From contig CP134604.1 of NCBI GenBank assembly GCA_021555105.2, positions 496,001 to 560,000 of the forward strand: DNA of 64,000 bases. Direction: 5' to 3'. Below the pieces are notes generated by a model. It did not search any database and was not told the origin of the DNA. It worked only from the letters and a program-made list of their open reading frames with translations. Source of the stretch: Thalassospiraceae bacterium LMO-JJ14 (GTDB lineage Bacteria; Pseudomonadota; Alphaproteobacteria; Rhodospirillales; Casp-alpha2). Shown here in pieces: positions 26,176 through 33,689 of this stretch; within the stretch, counting starts at the first letter, position 1; each line of letters begins with the position of its first letter. The position numbers were made by a program, and so were the translations under genes.

Positions 26176-26562
26176 TCAATACATGTCCCGCAGCGTGTCG
26201 CGATCAAGTTGCCGCGCCGGTTGCTGCCAGTAGGTTTCCTGTCCGCCGCGTATTTTCCGGGTCATCGGGTCGCGACCGGCGAGGCGCATGACGAGACCGA
26301 ACGGAATCATGAACAGAATATAGAAAAGACCAAGTATAAGCTTGTTGTTGATATGCCCCAGCTTACCGCCGAACCACGACCACAGCCGGTTGAGCGGTAA
26401 TAGCACACCGGGGACCGCCAAGGCCAGAATTGCAAACACGCCGGCGGTGATAAACGGCCATAAAACCGGCGCGCCGCCGAAGAACCACAAAACGCCGCCG
26501 ATAATCGTGAAAACGGCGGCAAAAGTAAGGCCGAAGGCCCGGTCTGTCTGTCGGATGCTCAT
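26176..26562 (-). CDS. SxtJ-family membrane protein
   Basis: 128-aa protein with three to four hydrophobic segments (residues 10-30, 33-55, 70-92). The sequence SIRQTDRAFGLTFAAVF and the WSWFGGKLGHINNKLILG and YILFMIPFGLVMRL segments match the SxtJ family, first named in saxitoxin clusters and widespread beside carbamoyltransferases. The polar tail KIRGGQETYWQQPARQ follows. Its start overlaps the Gfo/Idh stop (ATGA). Biochemical role unknown. Confidence 0.85.
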   Translation of the reverse strand: MSIRQTDRAFGLTFAAVFTIIGGVLWFFGGAPVLWPFITAGVFAILALAVPGVLLPLNRLWSWFGGKLGHINNKLILGLFYILFMIPFGLVMRLAGRDPMTRKIRGGQETYWQQPARQLDRDTLRDMY

Positions 26563-27623
26563 GACGTCTGTTCCTGCGGATCACATTCCAGCTGCCACAT
26601 CTCACGCCAGCGGGGGTCGGCGCAATATATTTTATAGACAAGCTGCATGGTTTTCAGCGCATCCATCGCCGAGCCGTTGACGATTTCACCGCCGCGCAGG
26701 ATGGCATCGGCAAACTCGCCGACCTCAAGCGTCCAGGACGGATCGCGGTTATAGCGCCGGGTTTCCTCGTGCGGGTCGCCCATGTCGTCTTCGCCGCGCC
26801 GCGTGATGGTCAGCGTTTCGGCGCCGTAGCTTTTCGACCCCGACAAAATCCCCGAAAGCGTCAGCGCGCCCTTGGTCATGCCGATTTCAAGACGGAAGCG
26901 ATGACGCCACTGCGACGCCGACGAATGCAGCATGGCGACGACGCCGGCATCGGTCTGCATCAGGGCATAAGCGTTGTCTTCGACGTCGTGACCCCAGACG
27001 TTGTTGGTGACGAAGCTTTTGATGTCGGTGAACTCGCCGCCGAAAAGCCGGATCAGGTCGAGCATGTGAATGCCCTGATCGAGCAAAACGCCGCCGCCGG
27101 CGAGCGCGCGCTCGGTGCGCCACGACGTCTGGTCGAAGGTGATCAGCTGCGACTTGCCGTATATGCCGCGCATGTTGATGACGTCGCCCAGCGTGCCGGC
27201 CGCCAGGACCGCGAGGGCATCCTGGACGGAATCGTGATAACGGTGATTGAAGCCGTATTTGAGCTGCTGCGACGGCCGCGTGCGATGACAGGCGACAACG
27301 GCCTCGATGTCGGCGACGTCGCGCCCCGGCGGTTTCTCGCAGAACACATGCAGCCCGGCTTGGAGCCCGGCGATGGTCACTTCGGCGGCGATGTCGTTGG
27401 ACATGCAGACGAACAGGACGTCGAGATCCTCGCCCAGCAGCGCCTGATAGGCGGTGAAATACCGGACCCCGTCGTCGAACGTGCCGCTGCCGTCAAGGGT
27501 GCGGTCACAGACGGCGACGGTCTGCAGGTCGTCGCGGGCGTCGATGACGTCGCGGCGGCGCTTGCCGACAACACCGTATCCGGCGATGCCGACTTTCAGC
27601 TTGTGGTGAAGGGCCGCGCTCAT
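26559..27623 (-). CDS. Gfo/Idh/MocA-family oxidoreductase
   Basis: 354-aa NAD(P)-dependent sugar oxidoreductase. KLKVGIAGYGVVGKRR near residue 10 binds the cofactor, HVFCEKPPGRDVADIE carries the EKP motif with catalytic Lys near 95, and the C-terminal alpha/beta domain has GGGVLLDQGIHMLDLIRLFG with the D-x3-H pair. It may oxidise or reduce a nucleotide sugar. Start chosen at the ATG 28 bases after the sulfatase-like stop; the open frame upstream of it is the shadow of that gene. A second member of the family lies at 33690-34796 on the other side of the phosphonate genes. Confidence 0.88.
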   Translation of the reverse strand: MSAALHHKLKVGIAGYGVVGKRRRDVIDARDDLQTVAVCDRTLDGSGTFDDGVRYFTAYQALLGEDLDVLFVCMSNDIAAEVTIAGLQAGLHVFCEKPPGRDVADIEAVVACHRTRPSQQLKYGFNHRYHDSVQDALAVLAAGTLGDVINMRGIYGKSQLITFDQTSWRTERALAGGGVLLDQGIHMLDLIRLFGGEFTDIKSFVTNNVWGHDVEDNAYALMQTDAGVVAMLHSSASQWRHRFRLEIGMTKGALTLSGILSGSKSYGAETLTITRRGEDDMGDPHEETRRYNRDPSWTLEVGEFADAILRGGEIVNGSAMDALKTMQLVYKIYCADPRWREMWQLECDPQEQTS

Positions 27624-27651
27624 AACCTGGGAATCCGGTAATGGGAGGTAA

Positions 27652-29403
27652 TCATGCCGCGCCCGTTTGGAGCTTTCCGTCATACCACGGAAAAGCCTTG
27701 GCGATGCGTGCGGCCGGGACTTCCGCGATCGCTTCCATGCGTTTGGCGATGACTTCTTCCAGGGCTCTGAGCGCGGGATGGTCGTCACGGTAAATATTCA
27801 TGCGCTCTTCGGGGTCCTGCTTGAGGTCGTACAATTCGCATCTGCTCCCAGCGACTGTGTCGCTCGGGTCGATATATTCGCGCCAGACCAGAAAATAATC
27901 TTTTGTACGTACAGCAAAATAGAGCGGCCGATGTTCGAACAGGCAGTTTCCTGCATAGAATGATTCGAACAGAATATGATCTTTTCCGTCTTCTTTCGAT
28001 GCAAAACTTTGCCCTTCCCAGCCCTCGGGCGCAGGAATTCCCGCCAGATCGGCGAGCGTCGCGGGAATGTCCATTATGGAGTTGAAGGCCTTGATCTTGC
28101 GGCTTTCGATGCCCGGGCCGTGAATCACGCAGGGCACATGCGTTGCCGGCCGGGTCAGGCGGAAGAAATGACCGAAATGCCCGGTCTCACCCAGTTCCTC
28201 GCCATGGTCGCCGGTGATGGCAATGATTGTATTGTCCTCAAGGCCCGCATCACGGACGGCATCGATTACCCTGCCGATCTGTTCGTCCGTCGAGCGCAAT
28301 GCGGCATCGTAGAGCGCGGAAAAGCCGCGGGCCTCTTCTTCGGTTTCCGGTTCCGGCTTGAATGCAAGGGCCGGCGGCGTATCGGGATCGTAGCCGAGTT
28401 GGCGCAGGTAGCCGGGCGTTTCCTTGTACCAATGCCGCCCGCGGCCGGATACATACGGCAAGTGCGTGTCCATGAAATGCGTCCAGGCGAAGATCGGTTC
28501 GCCGGTTTGCGCGGCCTCCTTGATCATATCGATCAGGCGGTCGGTGACGGACGGCACATCCGTGTAAATCTTGAACCGCTTTGCACGGGCATCGGCCAGG
28601 TTCGGGTTGAACGTGCGCAGCAACCTGTTCCCGGCCCGGTGAATAAGCTCGCTGGCGAGTTTGGTTTTGCGCCGCGCATAGTACCATTCCTTGGGCAACC
28701 AGCGCTGCATCCATTCAGAGCCCTGCGGCGAGGGCAGCAGATACTTTTCGACGTAAGCAAACCCGCCGGCATTGAACTCGTCCTCGTGGCGGCGTGTGAT
28801 TTTAAGCAATTTGGCGTGGTCGTACCCGGAATTCATGGCCGCGGAATCGGCGAAGTATTTGTTCAGTACCGGCAGCTGGGCATCATGATTTTCGAAATAA
28901 CCGACGAGGTTGGCAAACAGGCTCCGGAGCACCGGTTCCACGTGGCTGTATGCCTCGGCGGCATCGATGTCGCCATTTTCATAGGCCCGCAACGTGCCGC
29001 GCATCATGGCGAAAGCGACGCCAGGCAGGGTGATCACGCCGAATAACTGGTGCTCGTCATCAACGCCGTCGTTGTAGCCAAAGAACCGGTTCACCCAATG
29101 CAGGGTGCTGAGTGAAATCGTCCTGTAGCCGGCATCCTTGAAGACCCTGAAAATGGTCGAGGGACGGCCGACCGCGCCGCTGTCGTAGCCGCCGAAAGAC
29201 AAAGGGCGTGTCGCCGTCAGCAGTTGGATCAGGGCCATCTGCGTGACCGGCCCCAGCGAATGACAGTTTTCAAACAGCATGCCGTTGCGGGCCAGCCGCT
29301 TGAGGTTCGGCGTCGTATTCCGCGCATAGCCGAAAAGCGAGGTGCGATCGGCCCGCGTCGCATCCACCGTCAGGAAAATAACGTTTGGCTTTTTATGCAT
29401 CAT
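27652..29403 (-). CDS. Alkaline-phosphatase-superfamily (sulfatase-like) protein with Thr nucleophile
   Basis: 583-aa protein with the superfamily metal site: D14 in VIFLTVDATRADR, D399/H400 in ITGDHGEELG and H409 or H412 in GETGHFGHFF, plus HFMDTHLPY near 309. The position that carries the sulfatase Cys/Ser-x-Pro-x-Arg motif reads VTQMALIQLLTATRP, so T54 occupies the nucleophile place. Thr is used by phosphoethanolamine- and phosphoglycerol-transferases of this superfamily. There is no signal peptide or membrane segment, so it is probably cytosolic. Together with the neighbouring phosphonate genes this suggests a phospho- or phosphono-ester transferase/hydrolase rather than a sulfatase; that is inference. 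Confidence 0.8.
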   Translation of the reverse strand: MMHKKPNVIFLTVDATRADRTSLFGYARNTTPNLKRLARNGMLFENCHSLGPVTQMALIQLLTATRPLSFGGYDSGAVGRPSTIFRVFKDAGYRTISLSTLHWVNRFFGYNDGVDDEHQLFGVITLPGVAFAMMRGTLRAYENGDIDAAEAYSHVEPVLRSLFANLVGYFENHDAQLPVLNKYFADSAAMNSGYDHAKLLKITRRHEDEFNAGGFAYVEKYLLPSPQGSEWMQRWLPKEWYYARRKTKLASELIHRAGNRLLRTFNPNLADARAKRFKIYTDVPSVTDRLIDMIKEAAQTGEPIFAWTHFMDTHLPYVSGRGRHWYKETPGYLRQLGYDPDTPPALAFKPEPETEEEARGFSALYDAALRSTDEQIGRVIDAVRDAGLEDNTIIAITGDHGEELGETGHFGHFFRLTRPATHVPCVIHGPGIESRKIKAFNSIMDIPATLADLAGIPAPEGWEGQSFASKEDGKDHILFESFYAGNCLFEHRPLYFAVRTKDYFLVWREYIDPSDTVAGSRCELYDLKQDPEERMNIYRDDHPALRALEEVIAKRMEAIAEVPAARIAKAFPWYDGKLQTGAA

Positions 29404-30104
29404 GATTTCTGTGTGGGGATGTCGTCTGCATGGAAGACGACACGCGCAACGTGTGCATCCTCGGTTTTGTATTTTGCCATGCCAAAACTTTCGATGAAGT
29501 AGTCTACCTTGAAGCCCCTGGCCTTGATGTCCTGAATGAATTCAATCGGATCTATGAACCTGCGGTAATGCGGCTGGGCAATCTTGGACTGGCCCTGGTC
29601 GCGGTGGGTGCGGAATTCAAAGGCGTACATCATGCCCGGATCGCTCAACCGCATCAGCAGATCGAGAAATTTCTTCTGCTCCATGGCCGTCAGGATGTGA
29701 AGGAAAAACCGGGCGTAGACCATCGTTGCCCGGGCCGGGTCGAGACTGCCCAGAATATGGCTGGATAATTGATCCAGTTGTTTCTCATCCCAGCTTTCCT
29801 CGACCAGAAGACGTCGAAACTCGGCCGTCTCGGCAAGCGTCCGGGCGGCTTCGCGGTGGCAAATGTCGATCGCCGCGCCCGAACCGTCCAGCCCGACAAC
29901 CTTGTAGCCCTGCCAGGCGAAGAAAATGGAATCCCGGCCCGAGCCGCATCCGAACTCGACGATATTCTGATTAGCGCTCAGGTAGTCGCATACGAAGACC
30001 GCGAACTGGCTGGGATAGGGCGGGACGCTGCTTTTCTTGTAGGCCTGATCCCAGTGTTTGAGGCGTTCAGCCAGACTTTTACTGTCTTCGGGCGTTGTCG
30101 TCAT
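29400..30104 (-). CDS. Class I SAM-dependent methyltransferase
   Basis: 234-aa cytosolic protein. NIVEFGCGSGRDSIFFA near residue 48 is motif I, followed by VVGLDGSGAAID. The MVYARFFLHILTAMEQKKF stretch (post-I/motif II) recalls the class I family that includes TPMT/TehB-like enzymes. It overlaps the sulfatase-like gene by four bases (ATGA), so the two products probably work on the same substrate. A 176-base gap separates it from the phosphonoacetaldehyde-reductase-like gene. Confidence 0.8.
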   Translation of the reverse strand: MTTTPEDSKSLAERLKHWDQAYKKSSVPPYPSQFAVFVCDYLSANQNIVEFGCGSGRDSIFFAWQGYKVVGLDGSGAAIDICHREAARTLAETAEFRRLLVEESWDEKQLDQLSSHILGSLDPARATMVYARFFLHILTAMEQKKFLDLLMRLSDPGMMYAFEFRTHRDQGQSKIAQPHYRRFIDPIEFIQDIKARGFKVDYFIESFGMAKYKTEDAHVARVVFHADDIPTQKS

Positions 30105-30280
30105 TGATTGCGGTTTCCTGATCCTTTGTCCGATTGCAAGGCATTGCTTTCGGATGACGTTGTGGAAAATTCTGAAATTGAAATTTGAATGAACCTGTTT
30201 CGGCCCGGGCCTTGTATGCGTTCATGACCCGTGCGCCCTGCGGCCCGCAGCGACAGGCCATGCAGGCACCATTTAACAAA

Positions 30281-31399
30281 TCAGGGTATCAGGTTTTTGA
30301 GGCTCTTTCTGGCAATATCACGGGCGATATCGCTGTCGATTTCGCGGATATTGTTGGCGGCGCGGGCGCGCGTGATCAAATTGTCGCCGAACGAATCGAC
30401 AGAGTCCGGCTGCACATACGCCGATATCATGCGTCCGACGTCGAGGGTTTTGAACCAGTCATAAAGGCATGAAGTAAGAGCATCCGGCGGGCAATCCAGG
30501 GCGTCGGCGATGAGGGCGGTTCTGTCGGGACCGGTTGCGCCGTTAAACGCCGCCATTTCCGGCAGTGTGAACGAGCAGGCCAGCCCGTGCGGCACGCCGT
30601 GCACGGCGGTAAAGGGATAGCTGATCGAATGGCACGCCGCCGTTTGCGTGACACTCATCGCCATACCGGCAAGCGTCGCGAACGTCTGCGTTTCACGTCT
30701 GGCGTCAATCGAGAGCGGGTCGGCGAGCGATACCGGCAACGTCCTGTATATGCCCCGGATGGCCGCCTGTGCGAGCGCGTCTGTAATGCTGGTGGCATTG
30801 TTGTTCCAGATGGCTTCCATCGCATGGCTGAGCGCATCGAGACCGGAAGCGACCGTCAGGTGCGCCGGCATGCTGACGCAAAGCGCGGGGTCGAGAACGG
30901 CATACTTCGGATATAGTGCCGGGTGATTGACGGAGTACTTGATAAGATCGTCACCCCAGATGGTCCCCCATCGGGTTACTTCCGAGCCCGTACCGGACGT
31001 CGTCGGGACGGCAATAATCGGTGTCGCTTCGAGGTCGTCGGGCAGCGGCGCGCCATCGCGCAGGTGCGCCCAAAAGGCATCCATGTCGCCGTTCAGCCCC
31101 TTCAGCGCGACAACCCCTTTCGCCGCATCCATGACGCTGCCGCCGCCGATGGCGACGACATAATCGACATCCGGGAACTTTTCATAGCTGGCGCGGACTT
31201 CTGAAAGCTTGGGGTTCTCATGCACATCTGAGATGACGGCTTTCGGCGCGCCCTGCGCGTTCAGAAAGGGCTGCAGGCTCGAGCGGTCGAGCCAGCCCTG
31301 GCTGGTGACGAGGGCCCAGGACCTTTCCCGGATCAAGCTTGGTATGATTTCAGCGACGTGACCTTGGTGAATAACCGTCGGCGTAACGAAAGGTCTCAT
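30281..31399 (-). CDS. Iron-containing alcohol dehydrogenase, phosphonoacetaldehyde reductase type
   Basis: 372-aa group III Fe-ADH. VVAIGGGSVMDAAKG near residue 85 binds the cofactor; PTTSGTGSEVTRWGTIWGDD is the form seen in phosphonoacetaldehyde reductases (PhpC/Pdh type); metal-site residues are in SGLDALSHAMEAIW and in HSISYPFTAVHGVPHGLAC. Expected reaction: phosphonoacetaldehyde plus NAD(P)H to 2-hydroxyethylphosphonate, the substrate of MpnS or HepD. The MpnS-like gene ends only 4 bases upstream, which supports this over a general alcohol dehydrogenase. ATG chosen at MRPFVTPT; an upstream open extension lies in the previous gene. Confidence 0.88.
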   Translation of the reverse strand: MRPFVTPTVIHQGHVAEIIPSLIRERSWALVTSQGWLDRSSLQPFLNAQGAPKAVISDVHENPKLSEVRASYEKFPDVDYVVAIGGGSVMDAAKGVVALKGLNGDMDAFWAHLRDGAPLPDDLEATPIIAVPTTSGTGSEVTRWGTIWGDDLIKYSVNHPALYPKYAVLDPALCVSMPAHLTVASGLDALSHAMEAIWNNNATSITDALAQAAIRGIYRTLPVSLADPLSIDARRETQTFATLAGMAMSVTQTAACHSISYPFTAVHGVPHGLACSFTLPEMAAFNGATGPDRTALIADALDCPPDALTSCLYDWFKTLDVGRMISAYVQPDSVDSFGDNLITRARAANNIREIDSDIARDIARKSLKNLIP

Positions 31400-31403
31400 T
31401 AAG

Positions 31404-32774
31404 TTAAAACCACACTTTTGTTTCAAAGAACAAGCGATCGCGCTGATCGGGATTGTAGGCGGCAAACTCGGCAAAAACCTCGTCCGTCATCAGGCCGGGG
31501 ACGCGAAGGACGCAAAGCTCTGCGGCTTGACTGTCATTCCCGGTCTGGGCGAATGAATGCGAAACGCCGGGCCGGATATAGGCTGAATCGCCGGTCTCCA
31601 GGGTTTCTTCCAAGCCGTCCGCCCAGCGGATCGCCGCAGGGGTTTCGCCGTAATTATAAATATACTGGTGACCCGAGTGGATCAGCTCGGCACCGCCCTG
31701 ATTCATGATCTTGAGATCGAAGCCCTTCAGGTTGGACTGATGCGGGGTGCGGGCCAAAGGCGCAATCCGGTACGCGGGCTCGTTGCTGGCGGGATAGTTC
31801 CGCCATTCGGCATCGCGTGCGTAGGAGATAACGACCTCCTGCTCAGGGGTCATCAGCTCGCTCATCAGGTCTGCGGCGCGAACGTTGAGAATATCGGCAA
31901 CCTGCTTAAGCTGCGCGGCGGGGATGTCGCCGGTTTCAAGTATGGCGTTCACGGTGTCCCCATCCATGCCGCAGTCCAGTAGTTTTGTGCGGAATGTCTG
32001 AAGGTCCAGCATCTCGGCAGCCAGGCGCCGGTGCAGCAGATTCAGCCTGATTTCGGGGTTCCTCAAATCGCCGGCAAAATGTGCGGCAGTATCTGAATCC
32101 ATCCTTGCGAATTCGCCAAGACAGCGGCGCAATGAACCGCCATATGTCACCGCGATGATCAAGCCCGGATTGTCAGGGTCCCGGCTGGCAAAGCTGTGCG
32201 GCACATACGGGGTGATATAATTTGAATCGCCGGTATTCATTTCGCAGCAGTAACGCTTGCCGCGAATTTCATAGTAGAAATTAACTGCCCCGATAAAGAA
32301 CGTGCACTGATGCATCAGGTGGCCGTGGTTATAGGCGACGTCCGGATTATACGGGTCGTTGTCACTGACGGTTCGGAGCTCTTTGATCCATTCCGGCTTG
32401 AAAGGGCCGAGGCGGCTCATCGCCGTATCGCGATATTCGTAGTATGGCGTTTTATCGCCGTTTCGGTCGTCGCGGTCGAAAACGCGCGAGGACGCTTCGC
32501 TTTCAGCCGCGCGCATCACGCGCACGCCGTCATTTGTGTCGTCATCGTCGAGCCAGAGGTCTGCAATGCTGACGGGATAAGTCCGCGACATCTTGTGGAG
32601 GATATCCGCTGCCGCACTGGCCCCGGCGGCACCGGAGATAATATTGCTCAGGGTTTCGGCAGAGATACCGATTTCACCGGCAAGTGCATCGGGCGTCCGC
32701 TTCAGATCGTTCGCCTCGCTCAAAATACGGGCGCCGAGTAATTCTGCATACCCATTTTTGACGTCAGACATCAT
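31404..32774 (-). CDS. mpnS: Methylphosphonate synthase (MpnS)-like double HTH-cupin dioxygenase
   Basis: 456-aa protein built as two HTH-plus-cupin repeats (HTH about 8-50, cupin about 140-215; HTH about 255-305, cupin about 340-430), the architecture of MpnS and HepD. In the first cupin H152, Q156 (HLMHQ) and H193 (PYVPHSF) sit where MpnS uses a 2-His-1-Gln iron site, and I187 (NYITPY) is where HepD has its Glu ligand. This combination is the published distinguishing mark of MpnS versus HepD (recalled, not looked up). Reaction: 2-hydroxyethylphosphonate plus O2 to methylphosphonate plus formate-level product. Two ATGs overlap the stop of the nucleotidyltransferase gene; AGGAA 6 bases before the second ATG (32771) favours that one. 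The Fe-ADH follows after 4 bases. Confidence 0.88.
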   Translation of the reverse strand: MMSDVKNGYAELLGARILSEANDLKRTPDALAGEIGISAETLSNIISGAAGASAAADILHKMSRTYPVSIADLWLDDDDTNDGVRVMRAAESEASSRVFDRDDRNGDKTPYYEYRDTAMSRLGPFKPEWIKELRTVSDNDPYNPDVAYNHGHLMHQCTFFIGAVNFYYEIRGKRYCCEMNTGDSNYITPYVPHSFASRDPDNPGLIIAVTYGGSLRRCLGEFARMDSDTAAHFAGDLRNPEIRLNLLHRRLAAEMLDLQTFRTKLLDCGMDGDTVNAILETGDIPAAQLKQVADILNVRAADLMSELMTPEQEVVISYARDAEWRNYPASNEPAYRIAPLARTPHQSNLKGFDLKIMNQGGAELIHSGHQYIYNYGETPAAIRWADGLEETLETGDSAYIRPGVSHSFAQTGNDSQAAELCVLRVPGLMTDEVFAEFAAYNPDQRDRLFFETKVWF

Positions 32775-33573
32775 GACTTCCTAAATATTTAGTCAATTCA
32801 AACATGCGTTGCCGCACCGTAATACCAGGCAGCCGTTCATAATCCTGCACGGTATCCAGTTCGGCCCAACCTCTTTCGATCAAAGCGGAAGAAACGGCGC
32901 CGCCGTTGTCGATAATTTCCTGCAATATATCGGTGATGTAGGCTTTTTGCCATTCCTTTGCGTTCTGGAACGGCTCTGTAAGCGTCAACCGGGCTTCGAT
33001 CTGCTCGAACATATCGACGAACTGCCTGGCCCCGTCCGGGGTCATGCGCCACAACCCGAGGAACTCGCCAAACAGCATGTCAGATGCGTCGTCGGCCGTC
33101 AGGTGTTTGCCGATTCTCACGATACCGCCGTCCGGCCCGACGACGACGCTTTCGGCTTCCGACAGGGGATGCTCGGTGCGTCCCTGATAATAAGGCTCCC
33201 AGTCCTTGTCGACAGCGATAACGATATCACCCGAGGCGGCGCACAGGGTTTCGTAAATATCCGGTTCAACCCAAATATCCGAGTAAGTGATGATCACGTC
33301 GCCTTCGATGTAAGGTTTGGCGTACATCAGTGAATGAAGGATGTTGTTGTCTTTGAAATTCGTGTTTTCCACCCGCACAAGGTCATCGCGCTGGATGGCG
33401 TCGGCGCAGTGTCCGGTAATGATGACGATTTCCTCGCAGCCGTTAGCCCGTAGCCGCTCGACGGTAAAATCGAGCAAAGTCCGCTCGCCGATCGGCAAAA
33501 GACATTTCGGACGCTCCCTGGTCAGCGGCGCCATCCGTATGCCCCGCCCTGCTGCTATAATGATTCCACGCAT
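32764..33573 (-). CDS. Phosphocholine/phosphonate cytidylyltransferase-like nucleotidyltransferase
   Basis: 269-aa NTP transferase of the LicC/PntC kind. IIIAAGRGIRMAPLT at the N-terminus and RPKCLLPIGERTLLDF hold the nucleotide-binding Arg/Lys; VIITYSDIWVEPDIY carries the metal-binding Asp near residue 105, and VAVDKDWEPYYQGR is typical of the choline/aminoethylphosphonate-type enzymes. In phosphonate loci such enzymes activate the phosphonate as a CMP ester for attachment to glycan or lipid. The stop overlaps the start of the MpnS-like gene by 11 bases. I took the ATG at MRGIIIAA; a TTG six bases earlier is possible. Confidence 0.83.
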   Translation of the reverse strand: MRGIIIAAGRGIRMAPLTRERPKCLLPIGERTLLDFTVERLRANGCEEIVIITGHCADAIQRDDLVRVENTNFKDNNILHSLMYAKPYIEGDVIITYSDIWVEPDIYETLCAASGDIVIAVDKDWEPYYQGRTEHPLSEAESVVVGPDGGIVRIGKHLTADDASDMLFGEFLGLWRMTPDGARQFVDMFEQIEARLTLTEPFQNAKEWQKAYITDILQEIIDNGGAVSSALIERGWAELDTVQDYERLPGITVRQRMFELTKYLGSHDV

Positions 33574-33689
33574 TGCCAATCCTGTTTACCCGAAATTGGA
33601 ACGGTCTGTTTGCATCTTACCAATGCCGTTTCCCACATGTGCCTTATACATTTATTGGCGCCGCGCCGACGCCGACATTCAGCGTCCGC

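Noticed and set aside
27652-29403. Calling the protein a standard sulfatase
   Set aside because: The formylglycine motif CxPxR is absent, so sulfatase activity by the usual mechanism is not supported.
30105-30280. Possible gene or terminator in the gap between Fe-ADH and methyltransferase
   Set aside because: Only small palindromes (GGCCCGGGCC, TGCGGGCCGCA) and no T-run or convincing reading frame; nothing is supported.
31404-32774. Calling the protein an XRE-type transcription regulator because of its HTH segments
   Set aside because: Two HTH-cupin repeats with metal ligands at MpnS positions and phosphonate neighbours point to an enzyme; HTH-like segments are a normal part of the MpnS/HepD fold.
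33574-33689. Promoter in the gap before the nucleotidyltransferase gene
   Set aside because: TATAAG-like sequence is present, but no -35 box at proper spacing was found.
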